A stretch of DNA of 8,054 nucleotides from Candidatus Aenigmatarchaeota archaeon (GCA_017609225.1 JAFCEK010000038.1:1-8054); one strand, 5' to 3'. Shown: positions 1 to 3,716, counted from the stretch's first letter. The notes: generated by a model not told the origin, from the letters alone. Program-made: numbers and translations.

Positions 1-110
1 AATATATTACTAATTATATATAAAATAAATTATATTTAATAAAATATATTATATGAAAAATTAATTAAAATAAATATTATATAAAATATATTTTATATTA
101 TATATTTAAT
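1..110. other. A/T tract (almost pure A+T)
   Basis: Only two of 110 bases are G or C (C10 and G55). No reading frame or RNA gene is visible. The tract lies on the GTGAG side of the first 24-bp repeat, just as the second A/T tract (3018-3170) lies between the GTGAG sides of repeats 4 and 5. It could be an easily melted or curved spacer that supplies TATA-like sequence, or part of a larger A/T module cut by the window edge. Its function is unknown. Confidence 0.7.
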
Positions 111-127
111 CTCCCCCATAAAAAACA

Positions 128-154
128 TTTATATATCAGAAAATCTATAATATA
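128..154 (+). promoter_or_regulatory. Candidate archaeal promoter for the winged-helix gene block
   Basis: Two TATA-like boxes are visible: TTTATATAT at 128-136, preceded by an A-rich BRE-like stretch, and TATAATATA at 146-154. The second is centred at about 150, so the usual archaeal spacing of about 26 bp puts the transcription start near 177, the first base of the 24-bp repeat copy 1. The start codon at 211 would then have a leader of about 34 nt. Which box is used cannot be decided from sequence. Confidence 0.4.
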
Positions 155-176
155 GCAGTCATTTGGCTCTCGTAAC

Positions 177-200
177 GTGAGGGTTGAGGCGAAATTTGAC
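177..200 (+). repeat. 24-bp interspersed repeat, copy 1 (+ orientation)
   Basis: The copy reads GTGAG, then GGTTGAGGC, then GAAATTTGAC. It lies 10 bp before the ATG of the winged-helix gene and downstream of a TATA-like box. Split as 9-bp arms around a 6-bp centre (GAGGCG), the arms GTGAGNNTT and AAATTTGAC are imperfect inverted repeats, as in tyrosine-recombinase crossover sites. Its centre differs from that of copy 2 at one base in six, the closest match among the five copies. Confidence 0.85.
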
Positions 201-210
201 GGGGCTTGAT

Positions 211-537
211 ATGAAGGAAAAGCAGATAGTACTTGACCTGTTTTTAAGAGACAAGCCAGCCAAAATACTTCTCGGTCTCAAAACCTCAAGGGACTCTGTT
301 TATGTAACACTGCTCTCAAAAGAGGCAGACTGCACCTATGCCCATACCATGAAAATCCTTAATTTTCTCCATGAGCTGGGCATAGTTAAATTTGAGAAAA
401 AAGGCAGGATAAAGAGGGTTATTCTCACGGAAACAGGCTGGGACATAGCCAATGGAATGGAGGCATTTTTCAAAAAAATTATCCAGCTTGAAAAAAACCT
501 CAAGAAGTCCCAGAAAAAACCCAGAAAAAGAAAATAG
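211..537 (+). CDS. Winged helix-turn-helix DNA-binding protein
   Basis: This 108-residue protein is probably a transcriptional regulator. Residues about 31-61 look like a helix-turn-helix: YVTLLSKEAD, then CTYAHTMKILNFLHELGIVKF, the usual recognition-helix layout of MarR/ArsR-like archaeal winged helices. A charged wing follows (about 62-72, KKGRIKRV) and then LTETGWDIA leading into a C-terminal helix. The tail is very basic (KKSQKKPRKRK) and may bind nucleic acid non-specifically. No ligand or metal site is evident. The ATG at 211 is preferred over the in-frame TTG at 184, because that TTG lies inside 24-bp repeat copy 1 and the winged-helix fold is complete from 211. The gene is first in a same-strand block with a small ORF, idi and the HIT gene. 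Its closeness to repeat copy 1 makes autoregulation there possible, but this is unproven. The specific family is uncertain. Confidence 0.8.
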   Translation: MKEKQIVLDLFLRDKPAKILLGLKTSRDSVYVTLLSKEADCTYAHTMKILNFLHELGIVKFEKKGRIKRVILTETGWDIANGMEAFFKKIIQLEKNLKKSQKKPRKRK

Positions 538-575
538 TGCTGCCGGCTTCAGCATAATGAGCATAATGTGATTCC

Positions 576-731
576 ATGCCAGGAAAAAAACAGAACAAAC
601 CCAAAACCCGCGCATCAAAGGAGGAAACAGGAAACAGCTTAATGGAAACACTCAGGGGCCTTGAAATGGCGCTGTTTGACCCGAAAAGCATTTACTCCGG
701 CCTCAGAAAGCTTATGGAAACCGAGTTCTAG
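576..731 (+). CDS. Small basic protein of unknown function (51 aa)
   Basis: An ATG-started ORF encodes 51 residues. The N-terminal 20 residues are Lys-, Asn- and Glu-rich (MPGKKQNKPK...) and look disordered. The remainder (MALFDPKSIYSGLRKLMETEF) could form an amphipathic helix. It fills the space between the winged-helix gene (gap 38 bp) and idi (gap 57 bp) on the same strand, with codon use like its neighbours, which favours a real gene. There is no clear Shine-Dalgarno sequence. I recognise no family. It might be a small partner of the adjacent regulator. The alternative is a chance ORF. Confidence 0.45.
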   Translation: MPGKKQNKPKTRASKEETGNSLMETLRGLEMALFDPKSIYSGLRKLMETEF

Positions 732-760
732 AGCATTCTAACACATCCAGACACCATACC

Positions 761-768
761 TTTAAAAG
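761..768 (+). promoter_or_regulatory. TATA-like box for idi (leaderless transcript predicted)
   Basis: TTTAAAAG is centred about 25 bp upstream of the idi ATG at 789, and no Shine-Dalgarno precedes that ATG. This is the usual geometry for a leaderless archaeal mRNA. It implies that idi-HIT can be transcribed separately from the upstream regulator and small protein. Confidence 0.5.
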
Positions 769-788
769 CAGTTACCCCACTAATAAAT

Positions 789-1307
789 ATGGAAAAAATT
801 ATTCTTGTTGATGAAAATGACAATGAGACCGGCACAGAGGAGAAAATAAAGGCACATAAAGAGGCAAGGCTCCACAGGGCATTTTCCATATTCATTTTCA
901 ATTCCAAAGGAAAGCTACTCATTCATAAAAGAACAAAAACAAAATACCATTCCGGAGGGCTCTGGACCAACACCTGCTGCAGCCATCCAAGACCCGGGGA
1001 AGCCACAGAGCAGGCAGCGCACAGAAGGCTGAAAGAGGAGATGGGATTTGACTGTGATTTAAAGGAGATATTTACCTTTATCTACAAAAAGCAGTTTGAG
1101 AACGGACTTACTGAGCATGAGCTGGATCATGTTTTTCTCGGGAAATGTGATGCAGAGCCAGACCCGGACCCTGAGGAGGCAGAAGAATGGAAATGGGCTG
1201 ATACTGAAGAGCTGAAGAATGATATGAAAAAAAACCCTGATAAATACACATACTGGTTCCGGCTCTCGCTTGAAAGGGTGCTTGATGCATTTGCCAGAAG
1301 TGGTTGA
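789..1307 (+). CDS. idi: Isopentenyl-diphosphate delta-isomerase, type 1
   Basis: The enzyme interconverts isopentenyl diphosphate and dimethylallyl diphosphate (EC 5.3.3.2), the step that supplies the primer for isoprenoid chains and so for archaeal ether lipids. The 172 residues align throughout with the Nudix-fold type 1 family. NTCCSHPRPGE carries the catalytic Cys (Cys64) and metal ligand His66. AHKEARLHRAF gives His23 and His29. TEHELDHVF supplies Glu109 and Glu111, matching the E. coli catalytic and metal-binding glutamates. A Nudix-like GE...RRLKEEMG segment spans about 70-86. The length is typical (E. coli Idi has 182). No signal peptide, so cytosolic. The HIT gene begins at the base after its stop codon, so the two are almost certainly co-transcribed. 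Many archaea use the unrelated FMN-dependent type 2 enzyme instead, so a type 1 enzyme is mildly informative about lineage or transfer. Confidence 0.95.
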   Translation: MEKIILVDENDNETGTEEKIKAHKEARLHRAFSIFIFNSKGKLLIHKRTKTKYHSGGLWTNTCCSHPRPGEATEQAAHRRLKEEMGFDCDLKEIFTFIYKKQFENGLTEHELDHVFLGKCDAEPDPDPEEAEEWKWADTEELKNDMKKNPDKYTYWFRLSLERVLDAFARSG

Positions 1308-1943
1308 ATGAGCTGCATATTCTGTGAAACAAGAGATGCAGACAATGTTTACAAAACACAAAATTTCCTTGTTAAAATTGGCAGGGCAGTGATTGCCCCG
1401 GGCCATGTTATGATAATACCAAAGGAACACTATCCCTGCTATGGTGCGCTGCCGGAAAAACTTGTTCCCGAATACCTGGAGCTGAAAGAGCGTGTAACAA
1501 GGATTATAACAGAAAAATTCTCAAAGCCCTTCCTGCTTGAATACGGGATATGGGGCCAGACAGTAAACCATGCGCATATCCATGTTATACCAGCCAGAGG
1601 GCCGGGATATGAAGTAAAAAGCATAATGCAGGAAATGGCGCTGCCAAGCGGCATAAGGCATGAGCAAGCTGACATGAAAAGATTAAAGGAGATTTACATC
1701 TCAGAAGGCGTTTATGGCAGCATTGAGGAAAACAGGAGAATGTTTGTTTTTCATGTAAGGGATGTTCCTGATGACAAAAACTGGCTGCATCTGAAATACA
1801 GAGGCTTTTTTATGTATAAGAAAGGCCTGAAGGGTGTAGGCACATGGAAAAATATGTCTGAGGAGGACAAAAAACTGGACATAGCCAAAAGAAAGGAAAC
1901 AGAAAGGATTCTTGAAAACGCCTTTCCGGAAAGTGAGGATTAA
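1308..1943 (+). CDS. HIT family (histidine triad) nucleotide hydrolase/transferase with extended C-terminus
   Basis: The signature HAHIHVIPAR (His88, His90, His92) is the HIT motif, in which the middle His acts on the alpha-phosphate of nucleotide substrates. An N-terminal CIFC (Cys3, Cys6) is a typical zinc-binding pair of HIT proteins. APGHVMIIPKEH at about 30-41 is the usual nucleotide-pocket strand. At 211 residues it is longer than Hint-type proteins (about 110-150): about 90 extra residues follow, including FVFHVRDVPDDKNWLHLKYRG and a charged helical end. The substrate cannot be told from sequence; AMP-lysine, dinucleoside polyphosphates or nucleotidyl transfer are all possible. It abuts idi with no gap, so translational coupling is likely. 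The last codons and the stop (TAA 1941-1943) lie inside 24-bp repeat copy 2, so the repeat supplies the gene's end. Confidence 0.9.
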   Translation: MSCIFCETRDADNVYKTQNFLVKIGRAVIAPGHVMIIPKEHYPCYGALPEKLVPEYLELKERVTRIITEKFSKPFLLEYGIWGQTVNHAHIHVIPARGPGYEVKSIMQEMALPSGIRHEQADMKRLKEIYISEGVYGSIEENRRMFVFHVRDVPDDKNWLHLKYRGFFMYKKGLKGVGTWKNMSEEDKKLDIAKRKETERILENAFPESED

Positions 1944-1956
1944 GGCGAAATTTGAC
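1933..1956 (+). repeat. 24-bp interspersed repeat, copy 2 (+ orientation)
   Basis: The copy reads GTGAG, then GATTAAGGC, then GAAATTTGAC. It overlaps the last codons and stop of the HIT gene. The 14 bases AGGCGAAATTTGAC are identical to copy 1. The 6-bp centre is AAGGCG. Copies 1 and 2 are direct repeats bracketing the regulator-idi-HIT block, whereas copies 2 and 3 are inverted around the hairpin module. Confidence 0.85.
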
Positions 1957-2033
1957 TTTTTCCTGGTTTTCAAGAAATGCTGTATTGTTTTTGATGTGTT
2001 TTTTTGCCATGAAACCCGGCTTCCCAGCCCAAA

Positions 2034-2062
2034 ATATGCCAAAAACCATATTTTTGGCATAT
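2034..2062. repeat. Perfect 12-bp inverted repeat, 5-nt loop
   Basis: ATATGCCAAAAA at 2034-2045 is the exact reverse complement of TTTTTGGCATAT at 2051-2062, separated by CCATA. It lies in the non-coding module between repeat copies 2 and 3. It may be a transcription-termination hairpin behind HIT, an operator, or part of a small RNA. Its A/T-rich inner arms make a bidirectional terminator plausible. Confidence 0.75.
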
Positions 2063-2092
2063 ATGCTGCCGCATTGTGCTGTTTTTGTGAAA

Positions 2093-2120
2093 ATGTCCGA
2101 AAAGATACATTTTCGGACAT
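2093..2120. repeat. Perfect 11-bp inverted repeat, 6-nt loop
   Basis: ATGTCCGAAAA at 2093-2103 is the exact reverse complement of TTTTCGGACAT at 2110-2120, separated by GATACA. Its arm layout (AT.T.C..AAAA) resembles that of the palindrome at 2034-2062, which suggests two related operator-like or hairpin elements. It ends about 23 bp upstream of the TATA-like box that probably drives the recombinase cassette. Confidence 0.75.
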
Positions 2121-2142
2121 ATTTATTAGTGGCTGAACCAAC

Positions 2143-2150
2143 TATATATT
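2143..2150 (+). promoter_or_regulatory. TATA-like box upstream of the recombinase cassette
   Basis: TATATATT is centred near 2146. A spacing of about 26 bp puts the transcription start at about 2172, the first base of 24-bp repeat copy 3, with the ATG of the first cassette gene at 2206. The segment TTGGCATGAATGCTG at 2149-2163, overlapping the box, repeats TTGGCATATATGCTG at 2054-2068 with 13 of 15 identities, so it may be a shared regulator site. Confidence 0.45.
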
Positions 2151-2171
2151 GGCATGAATGCTGAATAGAGG

Positions 2172-2195
2172 GTCAAATTTCATCTGAACACTCAC
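2172..2195 (-). repeat. 24-bp interspersed repeat, copy 3 (- orientation)
   Basis: On the - strand the copy reads GTGAG, then TGTTCAGAT, then GAAATTTGAC. It ends 10 bp before the ATG of the 86-residue protein, at the left edge of the recombinase cassette. It shares GGTCAAATTTCAT (+ strand, from 2171) with copy 4. The 6-bp centre is CAGATG. Confidence 0.85.
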
Positions 2196-2205
2196 CTGTG
2201 ATAAT

Positions 2206-2466
2206 ATGAAATACATAGGAAGAGACGGGCTTATAAAAATGGAAGGCAGTTCGGCTGTTATTTTTAAAGATTCCGGGGTTCATTTCGGAAGAATCCATAA
2301 AGAAGGGAATAAAATATACATAGGGCTGGAACCCCTTCAGGAAGGACAGAAGATTGGAATTCATAGGAAAGATGATAGTAAAGCGCCTGTAAAATATATT
2401 GTAAGGCTGGAGGATGACTTGAATGCCCAGGAAGCTGCCAAGGTTTCTGACGCCAATGGAAGTTGA
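2206..2466 (+). CDS. Unknown 86-aa protein, first gene of the recombinase cassette
   Basis: I do not recognise the family. The ORF is rich in beta-prone segments (MKYIGRDGLIKMEGSSAVIF, VHFGRIHKEGNKIYIGLEPL, KIGIHRKDD, VKYIVRLEDD) and could be a small beta-barrel or SH3-like domain; this is only a secondary-structure guess. No membrane segment or metal motif is seen. It starts 10 bp after repeat copy 3, with a candidate promoter upstream. Its last 44 bp overlap the recombinase ORF in another frame, so its C-terminal 14 residues (AQEAAKVSDANGS) are probably not conserved. The overlap suggests translational coupling, and the tight pairing inside one repeat-bounded cassette suggests a recombinase accessory or directionality protein. 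A programmed or accidental frameshift joining the two ORFs is the alternative. Confidence 0.65.
   Translation: MKYIGRDGLIKMEGSSAVIFKDSGVHFGRIHKEGNKIYIGLEPLQEGQKIGIHRKDDSKAPVKYIVRLEDDLNAQEAAKVSDANGS
2409..2413 (+). promoter_or_regulatory. Shine-Dalgarno for the tyrosine recombinase
   Basis: GGAGG stands 9 nt before the ATG at 2423, inside the coding sequence of the upstream gene. It fixes the recombinase start and argues that the short form is genuine and translated on its own, rather than the tail of a longer protein. Confidence 0.6.
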
Positions 2467-2962
2467 GGCAATGCTTGAGGCATCAAAGGACAGCCCAAGG
2501 GATAATCTGCTGCTGAAATGCCTTTTTTACCTGGGTTTAAGGAACTCTGAGGCACAGAAGCTGGATATAGGGGATATTGACCTTATAAACAGGACAGTCA
2601 AGGTGGTCTCAGGCAAGGGAGGAAAGGACAGGTATGTTCCCATACCCACAGATGAGCTTGTGGAGGAGCTGAGAAAGGCATTCAGGGGAAGGGAAGAGGG
2701 CAGATTATTCAATATATCTGACAGGCATATAAGAAGGGTTGTGAAGAACTATGCTGTTAAGGCAGGCGTCAGGAAGCCTTCAGAGGTGCATCCCCACACA
2801 TTAAGGCATTCATATGCAACGCATCTCCAGAACCAGGGAGTTCCGCTTAATGTTATTCAGAGCATGCTCGGGCATGAGAGGATAGAAACCACCACTATTT
2901 ACACTCATCTGGGGCTTGAGAGGGCAAGAGAGCTGGTTGAGAAGGCATTCAGGAAGGAGTAA
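2423..2962 (+). CDS. Tyrosine recombinase, catalytic domain only (Xer/integrase family)
   Basis: This is a site-specific DNA recombinase of 179 residues. All expected catalytic residues are visible: Arg40 in LGLRNSEAQKL, Lys65 in SGKGGKDRYVPIP, His125 and Arg128 in HPHTLRHSYATHL, His151 in LGHERIETTT and the nucleophile Tyr160 in IYTHL. The His151-Tyr160 spacing of nine matches Xer proteins. The N-terminal core-binding (SAM-like) domain of about 100 residues found in XerC/D/A is absent: the protein opens with PRKLPRFLTPMEVEAMLEA, the normal start of the catalytic domain. A strong Shine-Dalgarno at 2409-2413 supports this start. FimB/FimE-type DNA invertases are similarly short. The gene lies between direct copies 3 and 4 of the 24-bp repeat, and its stop is one base from copy 4, so those repeats are its likely substrates (inference). 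It may depend on the 86-residue neighbour. Confidence 0.93.
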   Translation: MPRKLPRFLTPMEVEAMLEASKDSPRDNLLLKCLFYLGLRNSEAQKLDIGDIDLINRTVKVVSGKGGKDRYVPIPTDELVEELRKAFRGREEGRLFNISDRHIRRVVKNYAVKAGVRKPSEVHPHTLRHSYATHLQNQGVPLNVIQSMLGHERIETTTIYTHLGLERARELVEKAFRKE

Positions 2963-2963
2963 G

Positions 2964-2987
2964 GTCAAATTTCATTCCAATTCTCAC
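2964..2987 (-). repeat. 24-bp interspersed repeat, copy 4 (- orientation)
   Basis: On the - strand the copy reads GTGAG, then AATTGGAAT, then GAAATTTGAC. It begins one base after the recombinase stop codon. With copy 3 it forms a direct pair enclosing the two-gene cassette; with copy 5 it forms an inverted pair enclosing the A/T module. The 6-bp centre is GGAATG. Confidence 0.85.
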
Positions 2988-3017
2988 TTTTTGCCTGAAT
3001 TTTTTTGCGGGATTTTG

Positions 3018-3170
3018 AAATTTTTATATTTTCTATTATATACTTTAAAAAATATTTATTAATTAATATCTTTTACAAAATATTTTATTAAATATATCTT
3101 TTATTTTATATATTATTAATAATATTTATTATAATATATATTCTATATTATATAATTAATTTTTCAAAAA
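3018..3170. other. G-free A/T tract between repeats 4 and 5
   Basis: 153 consecutive bases contain no G on the + strand and only seven C, about 5% GC. The tract is the bulk of the 2963-3339 gene-free stretch, which otherwise holds repeat copies 4 and 5 and the promoter region of the small membrane protein. No ORF or RNA gene is visible. It is bounded by the GTGAG ends of two inverted repeat copies and contains several TATA-like boxes, one about 26 bp upstream of copy 5. It could act as an invertible promoter module, an easily melted or curved spacer, or a replication-related unwinding element. Confidence 0.7.
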
Positions 3171-3173
3171 GCT

Positions 3174-3197
3174 GTGAGTTTTCGCCTGAAATTTGAC
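3174..3197 (+). repeat. 24-bp interspersed repeat, copy 5 (+ orientation)
   Basis: The copy reads GTGAG, then TTTTCGCCT, then GAAATTTGAC. It abuts the right end of the A/T tract. A TATA-like stretch centred near 3150 would put a transcription start at this copy. The 6-bp centre is CGCCTG, different from all other copies. Confidence 0.85.
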
Positions 3198-3265
3198 TTC
3201 CCTGCCCGGGTGTGCTGGAAATTAAAACAGGCAGCAAGAGGGCATTTTTTCTTCCAAATTTCTGC

Positions 3266-3295
3266 TTTAAGCCAGAAATTCCATATTTAAGCCAG
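3266..3295 (+). promoter_or_regulatory. Promoter region with a 10-bp direct repeat, upstream of the small membrane protein
   Basis: TTTAAGCCAG occurs at 3266-3275 and again at 3286-3295, exactly 20 bp apart. The second copy overlaps the TATA-like ATATTTAA (3283-3290). Transcription would then begin near 3313, downstream of the ATG at 3298, which supports the start codon at 3340. The repeat could be a regulator site contacted on one DNA face over two helical turns. Confidence 0.4.
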
Positions 3296-3339
3296 CCATG
3301 CAAATAATAAATATTGTTCTTCTAAATAGGAGGTATTGT

Positions 3340-3507
3340 ATGATAATAGAGGCAAAGAATGAGGCCGCTGAACCTGCAGCAAACCCGGCACCTGAAACAG
3401 CACCTGCGGGGGGAAAGAGCAGGAAAAAACTCTATGCAGGCATTGTGATTATAATAATCATAATAGCAATAGCCGCCTACTATCTTCTTGCAGCAGTGCC
3501 GTCTTAG
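3340..3507 (+). CDS. Small single-pass membrane protein (55 aa)
   Basis: The 55-residue protein has an acidic, Ala/Pro-rich N-terminal half (EAKNEAAEPAANPAPETAPA), a basic patch GGKSRKKLY, and one strongly hydrophobic helix (AGIVIIIIIIAIAAYYLLAA) ending almost at the C-terminus. The basic patch before the helix suggests the N-terminus stays in the cytoplasm, a tail-anchored layout. The start at 3340 is chosen because AGGAGGT (3328-3334) stands 5 nt upstream; the in-frame ATG at 3298 has no such site and would precede the predicted transcription start. The function is not recognised. Its neighbours are the A/T module on the left and a hairpin plus the ZIP gene on the right, so it is probably monocistronic. 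Confidence 0.7.
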   Translation: MIIEAKNEAAEPAANPAPETAPAGGKSRKKLYAGIVIIIIIIAIAAYYLLAAVPS

Positions 3508-3529
3508 TTTTTCCGGCGCCTGTTTTTTA

Positions 3530-3587
3530 TGTTGAACCAGAGAAAGCCATTGTTTTCAAACAATGGATGTATGGTTCTGGTTCAGCA
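3530..3587 (+). ncRNA. Long nested hairpin, candidate structured RNA or terminator
   Basis: Outer arms 3530-3541 and 3576-3587 pair over 12 bp (core TGAACCAGA with TCTGGTTCA, plus one G-U). Inside, CCATTGTTT (3547-3555) pairs perfectly with AAACAATGG (3558-3566). Asymmetric internal loops of 5 and 9 nt separate the stems. A weak outer pairing CCGGCG 3513-3518 with CGCCGG 3610-3615 may enclose it. No long T-run follows, so it is not a textbook terminator. It lies between two + strand genes, and its strand is assumed from them. It could be a structured RNA, an mRNA end or processing element, or a small mobile-element remnant; no known family is recognised. Confidence 0.4.
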
Positions 3588-3676
3588 GCTGTTGCCTCGC
3601 CAAGAAAACCGCCGGCTTTAGTCAGCGGATATACGGAGGCAATATTATTTTGATTTTTCTATTTTTAATGCTCCTG

Positions 3677-3684
3677 ATATTTAA
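3677..3684 (+). promoter_or_regulatory. TATA-like box for the ZIP transporter
   Basis: ATATTTAA is centred near 3681, which predicts a start of transcription around 3707. The mRNA would begin at or just before the possible GTG start (3708), nine bases before the ATG at 3717. Confidence 0.4.
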
Positions 3685-3716
3685 GAGGGCATTCACAAAC
3701 ATAAAGAGTGAGAGCA

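Noticed and set aside
551..568. Tandem AGCATAATG duplication between the winged-helix gene and the small ORF
   Set aside because: Only two 9-bp units with no associated structure; likely replication slippage.
1042..1052. GGGATTTGAC inside idi, similar to the repeat's conserved half
   Set aside because: Two mismatches in the invariant half, no GTGAG upstream, and the bases encode conserved idi residues.
1701..2141. A 146-residue - strand ORF running from the HIT gene into the hairpin module
   Set aside because: It is antisense to most of the conserved HIT C-terminus, is full of Phe/Lys runs from A/T-rich DNA and has no promoter or domain.
1912..2164. Two short + strand ORFs (74 and 70 residues) across the palindromes
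   Set aside because: They translate the inverted repeats and have Phe/Cys-rich composition unlike real proteins here; the region is better read as non-coding.
177..3197. Reading the five repeats as a CRISPR array
   Set aside because: Spacing ranges from about 190 to 1,700 bp, orientations are mixed, the inner bases vary and no cas genes are present.
3254..3277. Possible sixth copy of the 24-bp repeat (CCAAATTTC on the + strand)
   Set aside because: The first bases differ and the CTCAC half is missing at the required distance, so it does not meet the pattern of the other five.
3611..3640. tRNA-like start (GCCGGC then TTTAGTCAGCGGATA resembling a D-arm)
   Set aside because: No closing D-stem, anticodon arm or T-arm (GTTCRA) follows, and the downstream sequence is A/T-rich; a split tRNA half cannot be supported.
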